A stretch of 64,000 nucleotides of DNA from Coptis chinensis. Its lineage: Eukaryota; Streptophyta; Magnoliopsida; Ranunculales; Ranunculaceae. Each line of letters begins with the position of its first letter. Position 1 is the first letter of the stretch. The position numbers and the translations under genes are program-made. This document shows, one piece after another, positions 1 through 10,757 of the stretch. The DNA is taken from the NCBI GenBank assembly GCA_015680905.1, contig CM027380.1:36324001-36388000 (forward strand), read 5' to 3'. The notes beneath the pieces are model-generated. The model did no database searches, was not told the DNA's origin, and worked only from the letters and a program-made list of their open reading frames with translations.

Positions 1-505
1 CGAGTGTTGGGTTTTCTTTCATGTGCCCGCTTTGAATGTCCACCGAGTGGATGGGGAGATATTCCCCTGGTTTCGAAGTTAGGTGGGTTTCCCTGGGAAA
101 ACCACCCTTGGGAGAACTTGGGAGACCAAATTAAACAACCCCAAGAAGCTGACTGTGCTGGGTAAGTTACATATTCCTCCGATGGTGCAAGCAGAGGGAG
201 TCTACAGAAAGGCGCTTAAGGTTTATAAATCTTGCTACTTTGGATTTGATGGATGGTTTTTATATTATTTTTATTGTTGTATTGGTGATGAACTTCATGG
301 TTTGTTAAAGCAAGAATCTGATGATAATAAGCTTCTTTCTTTGGACATTTTCTATGAACAGAAGAAGCAGAATGAGGTTAATTTTTGCGTGTTGCACTTT
401 TTATTGATATTGAGAATTTTAGTAATGACAAAGCTTGTCATATGTGATCTCGTAATTGCAAGTCGTAAACCAGGCTACAAAGTTGTTCTTAGAGAAATCT
501 CATAA
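1..505 (+). other. Unrecognised exon-like reading frame, interrupted
   Basis: One frame is open from the window edge to 505 except for a TAG at 80-82. The open part after it begins with GTG, not ATG, so this is not a simple gene start. A possible splice donor (AAG followed by GTTTAT) lies at 218-226, so the coding part may end there. I do not recognise the protein. It lies upstream of the Ulp1-like gene on the same strand and could be an upstream exon of it, but nothing links them directly. It may also be chance. Confidence 0.2.
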
Positions 506-782
506 TACTGGAAGTGGTCATGTGGAGCAATGAACTGTGGTAATGTGTACTGTGATGTATCTTCATATTGCCACAATGTAGTTATGAGTAAGCCTAATGT
601 TTTGTGCTCCTGAACTGGTAGAATTTAAATTGGGTGCCTGCTAAGGAAGTGAGAAAGGTGCCTACTAAAACAGGAATAAATTTAGTTATGGATGATGAAG
701 AAAATGTGGTGATTTTATGTTTTATTGAATGTATGTTATTATTTGCACTACAAAAATGTAAGATGAATAAAATTTTCCCTTG

Positions 783-1766
783 GATTCAGCCCTTGCAGCT
801 ATAATGGAACGTGCGAAAAGAAGAAATTGTTTTGTAGAAGATCGACAACCATTGGTAATTAATTAAGTACTCTTGTACTCCAGCCCATCCCTTAAATGTT
901 TTTTTGGAAGCAAATATAGTGTCTTGGTAAATTTATATGTACTTTCATACTTGTAGTTAATTAAAGGAAGCGAGCTTTGCGCTAAAAGAAGGGGTGATGA
1001 TGAGAATAGTAGTGATAATGATTTTGTTCAACCTCCAAAGAGGAGGGCAATAACACCATGTGAGAATAAATCAACTAAGAGCAGAAAACAGACAAGACCA
1101 CCAACCAAAAACCACAACAAACCTTCAATTAAAAACAGTCCCAAAGAAAAGTCTATTCCAACAAGCAAGCAGCAGGAGAACAAATATTGTAACAAGTGGA
1201 TTGGGGGGAACAATCGTGAACCGCTAGGGCCTTCTTACTTTTTGGAAAAGACTCTTGAAAATTTTGACGCGATAGTGACAGAGGCACAATTCACGGTTAT
1301 GCAAATAGTGAATGAAATTAATAGTACATCCGATCCTCTGTTATTTGCAAATGATGGGGTGGCCAACACTCTCGCACTTGCTGAGTACCATGTGGAACTT
1401 CAAGATGTGGTCGACAATACAGTGGAACATGACTTCATGACTTTGGCAAATGGCTTGAATATGCTATTACAGGATCCGACCGATATTGTACACCCACCCA
1501 AAGATGCAGCAAGTTTTGCCCCTGAACTACTGGACTCTTTGAGGAATGAAAATTTTGAGAAAGAGTTACGCAATCAATGTGTGTTTGCAAATGATGGGGC
1601 AGCCAACACTCCCGCACTTGTTGAGTACCATGGGGAAGTTCAAGGTGTGGTCGACAATACAACGGAGCTTAACTTCATGACATTGGCAGATGGCGTGAAT
1701 ATGCTCTTACAGAATCCGGACGATATTGTACACCCACCCGAAGATGCAACAAATTTTGAAATTTAG
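783..1766 (+). pseudogene. Upstream exons of a Ulp1-like gene, with a duplicated 80-residue unit
   Basis: Two exon-like stretches are seen. The first (about 783-854) ends at a GT donor (855). The second starts after a TAG acceptor at 954-956 and runs open to a TAG at 1764-1766. The second encodes a basic, low-complexity start rich in Lys, Pro, Asn and Gln, of the kind found in nuclear linkers, then an acidic region made of two copies of one unit. No known domain is recognised. Its position before a Ulp1-like catalytic region on the same strand resembles plant transposon-linked ULP genes, which have long variable N-terminal regions. That link is inference. Confidence 0.4.
1344..1766 (+). repeat. 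In-frame tandem duplication, 240-bp period
   Basis: Two 240-bp-spaced copies (from 1344 and from 1584) encode near-identical stretches that begin FANDG and end with DIVHPP followed by an acidic/Ala-rich tail. The period is an exact multiple of three, so the frame is kept. Differences between the copies are mostly single substitutions, which fits a fairly recent duplication of coding sequence. Confidence 0.85.
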
Positions 1767-2108
1767 GATACAACCATTGAAGAAGATTTGGACGTTAACA
1801 CAACTGATGGAAAAGTGGTTTGTGCATTGTTCTGAACACCTTTATCTTAAGTTACAAGTATTATTGCAAGAGTAAACATTGCAGGGTGCGTCTGTTAAAC
1901 ATTGTAATCTACAGTTGCCAATCTTGGTATAAAATTTGCCTACAGGAGTTATTTTTCCATCTATTCGCACAGAATATGTGATGTTTCTGAAGAGTGATTT
2001 CTGCAAGGGAAGCAATGGTATACTTCGAAGAGTAGGCAGTGGAACAAATTTTCTCACCTTGAAGAAGCAATATATACCATTTGCCTTGCAAAATTTGATG
2101 AAATTCCA

Positions 2109-3232
2109 TTGGTAGGGAGGAACTACTCAATACCCACAGTGAATGAATTGCCTAGTGACCGCGATAAATGCACAACGTCTAGAGAATTGTCTGCACATTA
2201 CTGGAGCCAGTATGAGGAAGACGAAAGGGTCAGGGCTGTTGCATCTACTGTCATAGTCAGGCGCTATGGACATGGTTTAGAACTAAATCTGTTAAGCTTA
2301 TCCTTTCTCAAGCACCAAGGATAGCTGAACGATGAGGTCTATACTGCTTTGCAAAATATATATGTTGTTGATTCTTACCAGTTAGTCACCCTCTTCCTCT
2401 ATTTTACCACCATTTTCTTTTTTTTTTATATCCCTTTAAGGTTGTCTCCATCTACATGGAATTACTCAGAAGGTGGCAGCTGAAGGAGGGGCAATCTCGG
2501 AATAAAACTCGGGATTCAAGAAAGTAGACTATTATTGCGGACACGCTCATTCCGGTTAGTTATGCCACTCTCCACCTCATTCTCATATTTTTAGCAACTG
2601 TATTACTTAACAATTGGAATTTTCAAGTTATACAGGTTTCCCTACTTACCTTATATGGAACCCTAGAGGGCAAGTTAACTAATGGAAGTCTAACTACAGA
2701 GCATAAGATTTTAGAAACTGCGTCCCTAATGCCATGGAGGCTGACCATGATATTCAGAGATATGGTTTCAGAAAAAAGTGATGTACCCCATGCAACGAAA
2801 TCTAAAGGAGTAATGATGGCTTTGAGTGTGGGAATGAACAAACACTGGGATCTTGCTATTTTTGACTTTTCTACTTGGAAGTGTCTTCTGTATGATTCCT
2901 TAGAATCAGTAATGTTTGACACTCTACCAACTTTGAAGATGATAGGTGCAGTGCTACTTTATGGGTTGTTAGTACATGATCCTCAGTGCATACATCAGTC
3001 ACAGTTGCAGAGACAGTGGGAAATTATTCTTATTGACTGTGCTAAACAACACGATTCATGGAATTGCAGTGTTTTCGTACTAGCTTATGCATATCAGTTG
3101 TTGCGGGGTGCACACGTCCAATTTGGAAGGGGCGCTGGCCATATTAGGATGACAATAGCGAATGACCTTCTAGATTGTGGAATTACAGAGAGACAGTTTC
3201 TCAGCAAAAAGGAAGACGTCCAATCTCTGTGA
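2109..3232 (+). pseudogene. Ulp1-like (C48) cysteine protease domain, broken
   Basis: This is a C-terminal SUMO-protease-like domain spread over three exon-like pieces: about 2109-2350, 2443-2555 (ending at a GT donor) and 2639-3232 (after an AG acceptor). The last piece shows the expected active site: His in NKHWDLAIF, Asp in LLYDSL, and Gln and Cys in KQHDSWNCSVFVL. The first piece ends in a block matching the LNDKVY motif of the minus-strand relatives at 25.4 and 44.6 kb, but its Trp codon is TAG (2322-2324). The middle exon has a TAG at about 2525. Family members cleave ubiquitin-like modifiers; in plants many are carried by Mutator-like elements. With two stops this copy is probably dead. 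Confidence 0.8.
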
Positions 3233-3241
3233 AAAAAAGGC

Positions 3242-3957
3242 ATGGTCATTCATAGACCACCAATGAGTAAACCAAACCGAATACTTCTCATTCTTGATCT
3301 CAATGGTGTGCTTGTTCACGTAGCTAACGAGCTCGACCTGCCACTCGGATTCAAAGCCGACACATTCATTTTAGGAAAGGCAATTATAAGGACGCCATTC
3401 TGTGATGATTTTCTGAAGTTTTGTTTTGAAAGGTTCTATATGGGTGTATGGTCATCAAGGAAAAACTTAATTTGGTCCGTCTGCTCGATTTCATTATGCA
3501 TAAAAGAAGGTACCAGTTGGCATTTTGTTGGAACCAATCCCATTGCACTACCACTGAGTTGCACACTGTTGACAAGATTGACAAGCCTATCATGTTAAAA
3601 GAACTGGTCAAACTTTGGGATAAGGACGACCCAAATCTTCCTTGGGAGAGGAGAGAGTATAATGAATCAAACACAGTGATGTTGGATGATTCTCCGTATA
3701 AAGCATTGTTTAATTCCGCACACACTGCCATATTCCCGACTTCATACGATTTTCAGAATGAAAACGATAATTCCTTAGGACCTGGTGTTGATATTAGGAT
3801 GTATTTGGAAGGATTAACGACAAGTAAAAATGTCCAAAAGTACATCAAGCAACATCCTTTTGGCCAGCAAGCTCTTACGGAGAGCGATCCATCTTGGCCA
3901 CATTATCTGCAACTCATCAATTCTCGTTTGCATGCTCCTTCAGACCCTGGATTGTGA
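3242..3957 (+). pseudogene. FCP1/NIF-type HAD phosphatase-like, one frameshift
   Basis: The ATG is 9 bp after the Ulp1-like stop. The first frame (3242 to about 3460) has the HAD motif I block LLILDLNGVLV and a VWSS block; the second frame (about 3460-3957) has the conserved Lys region (KELVKLWDKDD) and motif IV MLDDSPYK. The Asp-x-Asn-Gly form of motif I, rather than Asp-x-Asp-Gly, is as I remember it in the plant branch of this family, so it need not mean loss of activity. About 240 residues are encoded without introns, and one frameshift near 3456-3480 separates the halves. Its 3' end and 3' flank recur at 53.3 kb. It may be a captured gene piece or a fusion partner of the protease before it. 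Confidence 0.75.
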
Positions 3958-4234
3958 AAATTGGAGAATCATTTTTATTCTTATATACTGTTATAATTTT
4001 TGTTTCCCTTTTTTGTTTGAGTGTTAGATGTTGTTGAAGTACTTGTCTGATTAAGTACTTTGTTAGATGTTGTTGCAGTAAATGAAACACTTTGTTTTGT
4101 AGTACTTTTTTGTTTTGAGTGTTAGTGTTAGATGTTGTTTCCCTTTAACCTAGTTTTGCATCTTCCAACGTGGCTTCACTAGTCCACGTGCAACTAAATC
4201 ACCTTTAGCACTATGAGATTAATCTAACGGTTGT
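3958..4234 (+). other. 3' flank of the HAD gene up to the element 1 insertion point
   Basis: This is AT-rich noncoding DNA with a short internal repeat of a GAGTGTTAGATGTTGTT type word (near 4019 and 4065, partly again near 4118). The same stretch recurs at 53385-53470. The last five bases, GTTGT (4230-4234), are the left target-site duplication of element 1. Confidence 0.7.
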
Positions 4235-5662
4235 TAATAAGAGCCCAAAACTGTAGTTTTAACCCTGTAACAGTCATACTTTTAGACCAATTATGTGAGT
4301 AATAATTAAGAGTTAATACTGATTACGTGTTTTTATGCATTTCATGCTTCAAAGTCCATTATGTGCAGAAATGTGCCATTTTAGCGAGATAAAGGAGAAA
4401 AGGTCGGTTGCTAAGGAGTTCTGTGATTAAAGGTCAAGATTCAAGAAGACAAAGCCTTTCTAAAGCCCGGTCAAAAGCTAAAAAGTCGACGCGGGCAGAA
4501 ACAACACTCAAAGTCAGTAGAACTTCTGAAGGCCGTATCTTTGGACTCAGACCTCGAATTAGGCCTACCTTATGTCAAAACGACCGGCTCGGAAATAGCT
4601 TTCCAATGGTCTAAGCCTTGACCAAATCAGAGGAGCAAAAAAGTGGACTAAAAGTCTTTTGAAGCCAACTGCAGCTGAAGAGGCCTTTTTGGACTGAAAG
4701 AATTGGGTTTTGGGCCTGATTCTCTGGCCCAAAACATGGATCCAAGCCCATGCACGATTTTTGGATCTGAACATATAAAAACCAAAGCTTAGCTCTTTGT
4801 TTATGGTAGCTAGTTAGACCTAAAACTATAGATAATTCTAGATCTAGTTTTCATTAAATAAAATTAAGTTTAGTTTAAATTCAATTCTTGTTTTAGATTA
4901 AACTCTGAGAATCATTATTCTTCATTAGTATTGATAAATAAAATAGCTAGTTTGTTAATTTCGATTTTTGTCATTTCAATTTATAGATCTAATTTTAATT
5001 CTTGTTGAGTATCATTTCTGAGTTGTTAAATTAGATTGAAGTATTGTTAGTTAAATTAGCCAACTAGAATTTTGGTATGATGTTTAGTTTTCGTTTAGAA
5101 GGGTTGAAGAAGCCTTGATGACGCTTGATCTTTGTTAAACTTAGAAATCGTCGTGATAATTATTCCACTCTAGAAACGATTAATTCACCATGAGAATGGG
5201 TTTAATCGCTCACATGCTAGTTATGAATTGGTAGAAATTCCATGTATAATTAGGGATTAGAATTACTATTTTGATATGCTAAGCATTCAATTTGGATCAC
5301 GACGAGTCTTTGTTAGTAGGATTAAGTCTAGTTAAGGTGGATTCAATTCCCTTTAATTCTTTATCTAGATTCAAACCCTTAGCATTCTCTCTTTTCGTTA
5401 TTCATAACTTGTTAATTTAATTCACCTCGTAGTATAGAATTCCCCTCGTAAACCTCTCATTAGACTTAAGACCGATTAGTTGACTAGAAAACATTCCATG
5501 CTAGAGAACTAGGAGTGGAAAAAATTTGTTACTCCACTCTATTTCGATAGAATTGAGAGTAGAAAACTTGATAAATATAGACTCGTAATAAGTTTTAGTT
5601 TACTTACGTTTTGAGTTTTATCGTTCATTTCGTAGGTAAACTATCATTTTTACCATTTATCA
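4235..5662 (+). repeat. 5' LTR of element 1
   Basis: It begins TAATAAGAGCCC where the other three LTRs of this type begin TGATAAGAGCCC (one G-to-A change at the terminal TG), and it ends TTATCA. Compared with the 3' LTR it lacks about 45 bp near 5094 and has about 48 bp (around 5318-5366) that the 3' LTR lacks. Confidence 0.95.
4774..4780 (+). promoter_or_regulatory. TATA box of the element 1 5' LTR
   Basis: TATAAAA lies about 540 bp into the LTR, in the expected U3 position. Equivalents are at 18096 (3' LTR) and at 29353 and 40402 (element 2 LTRs). Its presence at the same place in all four LTRs supports it as the retroelement promoter core. Confidence 0.6.
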
Positions 5663-5664
5663 AA

Positions 5665-5677
5665 TGGCGCCGCTGCC
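5665..5677 (+). promoter_or_regulatory. Primer binding site, tRNA-Asp type
   Basis: TGGCGCCGCTGCC lies 2 bp after the LTR. From memory, the complement of the plant tRNA-Asp 3' end is TGGCGCCGTTGCC, so 12 of 13 bases match. The mismatch is shared with element 2 (30303-30315), so it belongs to the family and is not decay. Confidence 0.85.
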
Positions 5678-6197
5678 ATCTTAGTTACCTTCATCATTGT
5701 TTTCATAGTATAATTAGTCATTTTTAAGTCCCATTAAACCCACCCACCCTTGTTTGATTCATACTGTGGTTGTCTGCTTTTTGATTGAAAAGTTCCGCGA
5801 AAAAAATACACCGAAGCGACTGCTTAAAACGGAGCGCACCGCGCTTCAAACGCTGGAACCTTGAGTGCGACTTGAACCCAAAGTGAGTGTGACCCGCCCT
5901 AAAACACTGTAACTTAAAGTTACATGGAGCGCGACCCGCGCCCAAAGTGAGCGCACCCGCACCCTAAGCTGAATTTTGCCGGATTTCCACAGGTTTGTTT
6001 CGAACTTCGAGTTTTTAAGGTTTTCAGTGTTCTAACTTGTTATATACACTGAACACGCGTAAACAAGACACTATTCATAAGCGAAGCAAGGACACAATCA
6101 GGTATTCCTTTCTTCCATACCTCGCATCTCCAGTTAGAGGTTTATACTAATATATAAAGATTGTTTGGAGGGTTGTCGTGTTTAGACTTAGACTTGC
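5678..6197 (+). other. Leader of element 1 between primer site and gag
   Basis: This is noncoding. Several GC-rich words of the form GAGCGCRACCCGCGCCC sit at 5831-5965 in otherwise AT-rich DNA; the same word class recurs before other ORFs of the family (14.65-14.77, 30.49-30.60, 34.79-34.82 and 36.96-37.05 kb). The segment before gag, from about 6015, is nearly identical to element 2 from about 30650. Confidence 0.7.
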
Positions 6198-7760
6198 ATG
6201 AGATTAAGGTCTGGTTGGAGAAAAACACCGAACGTAATTAACCGTCAACGTCAACAAACAAGTCTATCGAGTATACCAATCACTACACCTCTAGCTATTA
6301 TCCCACCCACCACACCTGACATAATGGCTGAAGAAAGAAAGACTCCTCTCTCCGACTTTTACAAAGCCTTCAGCGATAACCCTAAATCTTGCATCGTTCT
6401 AGCAGACCCAGTGGGGGATTTTCGGATTCCCCCAAACATATTTAATTTGTTACCCGTTTTCCATGGTTTAGACCATGAAAAACCTTATCAACACATGCGT
6501 AAGATTGAACAAGTCCTTACAACATTCCATCATCCTATGGTTGGTGCGAAACAAATTAAACGGAGGGTATTTCCCTTCACCTTAGCCGATAAGGCAGCGT
6601 CTTGGTTAACTGCCCAAGCACCTAACTCTGTGGACTCGTGGGCTAAACTTGTTCAGCTGTTTATGGAACATTTTTACCCACCCCTAAAGACGGATGAGAT
6701 GCTTTCCAAGATTCATTTTTTTCGACAGAATCCTCATGAATCATTTTCTGAGGCTTCGAATCGTTTCACCGATCTGCTTATAGAGTGTCCACACCATAAC
6801 CTAGGAAAGGACACGTTAGTTCGTGCCTTTTTCAAAGGAGTTCTACACCACCATAAAGAAGTCCTTGACATAATGAATGGGGGTAGTTTCCAAAGTAAAG
6901 GAGCCTCGGAGGCTTACAAATTTTTAAAAGATCAAACTAAACGCAATAATAATTGGGGGGGTAGTGATGATATCCCCCGCTCTGCTAGTTTTTCTTCAAC
7001 AGTTAAGGCCACCGGTATGTTTCAGATGAAACCCGATCCAGAACTTAAAACTTTAATCGAATCTCTAACTAAAAAGGTTGAGGCTATTTCTGTTCAACAA
7101 AAGCCTATCCCCGTCATGAATGTAAACTCCAACCCATGTAATTTCTGTTTGAGTCCTGAGCACCCCGACTCCTATTGTCCTTGTGCCTATGAACAACAAC
7201 AATTAGAGAAAGATAATGTTTGCTCAATTAATAGCTATCCTATTCCTAATGCCCCATGGAGACAACATCCCAACTTTAGTTGGCGAAACAATCAACAAGT
7301 TACACCTCCAGGGTTTAATACCCAAAATAATAGGCAAGCAAACAACTATAACCAAGCTCCACCTAGACAAGGACAAGGTCAGGGGAATTATAATAATTAT
7401 AACAACCAAGCGCAACCATGACAAGGTCTAGCACAAGGTCAGGGTAATTATAATAGTTATAATACCAATAGAGGTATCGTTCCGGTTAACAATAGTAACT
7501 ATCACAACCCACCCATAAATAATCAACGTGAGATAGTTCCAGTCGCACCACCTATGACTACTACACCTACACAACCGGATCGTATCGACGCCTTTATACA
7601 GGTTACCCAACAACTTTTCCAATCAATGACTCAATCAAACTAACAGATCTTATAATCCATAAATCAGGGCATACAACAGTTAGCCCAAGAGAAAGCCCAA
7701 CCAAAAGGCGTGTTTCCAGGACAAGCGATACCAAACCCTAAAATAGCAAACCACGACCTT
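6198..7760 (+). pseudogene. gag: gag of element 1, interrupted
   Basis: The ATG at 6198 begins MRLRSG, the same start as in element 2 (30842). Residues of about 90-260 form the capsid-like retrotransposon gag domain (FPFTLADKAASWL, then the FFKGVLHHHKEVLDIMNGG region). A CCHC zinc knuckle, CNFCLSPEHPDSYC, follows at about residue 315, then a Gln/Asn-rich tail. The frame stops at 7419-7421 (TGA where element 2 has an Arg codon) and the homologous tail goes on to about 7640 before another stop. In an active element this would be the particle shell protein, fused to protease. Confidence 0.9.
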
Positions 7761-7843
7761 TGAGGTAAAATGTTAATACTAGTATAGAAACTACAATCGT
7801 AGGGTGACCTAAATGCCATCATCACCACTCTCCATTCGGAAGA

Positions 7844-8710
7844 GTGGTTGATAACAAAGTAACTATGCCTATAGTTACCCCATCAGTACTCCCTACACCG
7901 GATATCGAACTAGATACCGAAATAGAAACTGAAGAGCCTACCACTGTAGAGGTACCAGTTAAACAACAAACTAAGAAACAGAAAGCCAAGGTTACACATC
8001 AAGTTGAGCCATACGCGAAATATAGAGCGAAACCACCGTTCCCTCAGAAATTAGCCATGCTAACTAGGGATACAAACTTTGAGGAGATTAGGAACGTTTT
8101 CAAGAATCTAACGATAAACCTTCCTTTTCTCGAAGCTATTAAAAAGCTACCTAACCACGCTAAGTTTCTTAAAGAGTTGTGCACTACTAGGTGTAAGACC
8201 AACATACCTAAAGACGCCTTTCTAACTGAACAGTTCCCAACTTTATCCGAAAATAATGGAATTGTTAAGTACAAGGACCCTGGTCGTCCTACTGTAAAAT
8301 GCACCTTAGGAGATTCCCACACGACGACCGCTTTATTAGACCTGGGGGTGAGTGTTAACTTACTCCCGTATTATTTGTATAAACAAATAGGTCTACAGGA
8401 AATGCAACCTACAAGAATAACGTTGCAGTTAGCAGACAGGTCAATTAAGTATCCTAAGGGTGTAGTGGAAAACATGCTTGTTAAGGTTCAGGATTTCTAC
8501 TATCCTGCTGATTTTGTTATCCTCGATACAGAAGTCGCTAACGACTCTGTACCGATCATCTTAGGGCGCCCCTTCTTGGCAACTGCAAACGCGCTTATAA
8601 ATTGCCGCGATGGTAAGATGCCTTTATCTTTTGGCCATCTTTCTATTGAAGTAAATGTTTTTAAAATGATGAAATAGTTACCAGAATCGTCTATAGATGG
8701 GGAGGTTAGC
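7844..8710 (+). pseudogene. pro: Aspartic protease region of element 1
   Basis: The frame 7844-8677 carries the retropepsin-like block ALLDLGVSVNLLP, in which the usual Asp-Thr/Ser-Gly is Asp-Leu-Gly as in other Athila-like proteases, then VILDTEV and a PIILGRPFLATANALI block typical of the flap and C-terminal part. The frame ends at a TAG (8675-8677) where element 2 has Gln, so the link to RT is broken. It lies between gag and RT as expected for a gag-pol polyprotein. Confidence 0.85.
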
Positions 8711-10067
8711 ATGATTGAGAGCTTAGCTCAAGATTATTTTAACAACATTTTTCCCGAAAATAATATGTATAAATTCCTTTCTTTTGGAACTTCAGATTTT
8801 GTAAATGACTCCTACTTAGAGGAAGTCAACAGCATCCTTGAGTCCACACCAATTGTAGACCCTTCGGTTGCTCCATATACTGAGTATGAAGACTTGCTAC
8901 CTAAGCAAGTATTCATTATGCAAAATGGGGACCCTGATGAAACATCTATTGATTTTCCTTCCACCCCAGTGCTTAAACCACTTCCCCCGGAGTTAAAATA
9001 TATTCAACTTGATCCGGATGGTAGTCATCCGGTAATTATATCTTCTCAGTTAACTAAGGGTGAAGAGACACGTTTAATCCGGGTGATTAGGGAACATCGG
9101 TCTGCGATTGGTTGGTCCCTAGCCGACATTAAGGGAATTGACCCTAATGTTTGCACTCATTGCATCCATTTGGAGGATAACGCGAAGACTTCTCGTGAAC
9201 CTCAGCGTCGTCTGAACCCTACCATGAAAGAGGTGGTTAAGGAAGAAGTCTTACGATTACTCGATGTGGGTATCATATACCCAATCTCTGATAGCGAATG
9301 GGTAATCCCCATTCATGTAGTTCCTAAGAAATCGGGAGTTACCATGGTACGTAACGATAAGGGTGACTATTTTGTCACACAAGGTCCTATGAAATGGAGA
9401 ATCTGTATTGATTACAGATGTTTAAATGCTATGACACGAAAGGATCACTTTCCTTTACCTTTTATAGATCAGATGCTCGAACGCCTAGCTGGTCATGCTT
9501 TTTTATTATTTTCTGGATGGCTACTCAGGCTATTTTCAGATTATTATTAATATTGATGACCAAGAAAAGACTACCTTCACATGTCCCTTTGGAACGTATG
9601 CCTATAAACGAATGCCTTTTGGCCTTTGTAATGCTCCCCGTACCCTTCCAAATGATTGTATGCTTCATATATTTAGTGACATGGTAGAGCACTTTATGGA
9701 AGTTTTCATGGATGATTTTTCTATCTATGGAGACTCCTTCACAGACTGCTTGTCTAACCTGTCTAAGGTTTTGACACGGTGTGAAGAAAAGAGCCTCGTT
9801 TTAAACTGGGAAAAGTGTCATTTCATGGTGAAAAAGGGCATAGTACTAGGTCACATTGTATCTAGCGATGGCATCGAAGTAGATAAGGCCAAACTAGATA
9901 AGATAGCGACTCTACCTAAACCACAGACTGTCCGTGATATTAGAGCCTTTCTAGGCCATGCAGGTTTTTATAGGCGATTTATTAAAGATTTCTCGAAAAT
10001 AGCAAGGCCTTTAACTAATCTGCTTTTAAAAGATGCAATCTTTGATTTTAATTCTAACTGTAAGTAG
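8711..10067 (+). pseudogene. pol (RT): Reverse transcriptase region of element 1, frameshifted
   Basis: The first frame (8711-9550) has the RT N-terminal blocks (RRLNPTMKEVVKEEVLRLLD, WVIPIHVVPKK and WRICIDYRCLN). A frameshift near 9500-9515 moves the match to the next frame, which continues with the palm blocks CPFGTYAYKRMPFGLCNAP and the catalytic FMDD at 9705-9716, then LGHIVSSDGI and the connection region. It stops at a TAG (10065-10067). Catalytic residues are visible, but the protein cannot be made in one piece. Confidence 0.9.
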
Positions 10068-10757
10068 GCTTTTGAAACTTTAAAAGCCGCCCTAACCTCT
10101 GCACCAATTTTACAGCCTCCCGATTGGTCTAAACCTTTCAAACTCATGTGTGATGCTAGTGATTATGCAGTTGGTGCAGTCTTGGGACAAAAACTAGATA
10201 ATAAGTCCACTGTTATTTATTATGCTAGTAAAATCTTAAACGATGCTCAACGGAATTATTCAACTACTGAAAAAGAATTCTTAGCTATTATTTATGCTTT
10301 AGATAAGTTTCGTCCTTATTTGGTTAGTTCTAAAACTTTAGTTTACACGGACCATGCAGCCCTTAAGTACCTTCTTGCAAAGAAGGATGCTAAGCAGAGA
10401 TTAATCCGATGGATCCTTCTCCTGCAAGAGTTCACATTAGAAATAAAGGACAAAAGAGGGGTCGAAAACGTAGTTGCCGATCACTTATCTAGACTTACAA
10501 ACGTCGATAATAGTGATTCTGAGTCTATACCGGACTCTTTTCCTGATGAGCATCTGTATGCTATTTTTTCAGCACCATGGTTTGCTGACATTGTAAATTA
10601 TTTAGCGGCTGATGTTATGCCTTATAATTGGTCAAGAAATGAACGGAAGAAGTTCTTGGCCAGAGTTAAGCTATACTACTGGGATGAGCCCTACCTTTTT
10701 AAGTATTATGCGGATCAGATTATTCGTCGTTGCATTCCCCAGTGGGAATATAATTAA
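10068..10757 (+). pseudogene. pol (RH): RNase H region of element 1
   Basis: The open part 10146-10757 shows the four acidic positions of Ty3/gypsy RNase H: Asp in MCDASDY, Glu in STTEKE, Asp in VYTDHAAL and Asp in VVADHLSRL. The start is cut off from RT by the TAG at 10065, and the end runs into the integrase zinc-binding region, which is frameshifted. Confidence 0.88.
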
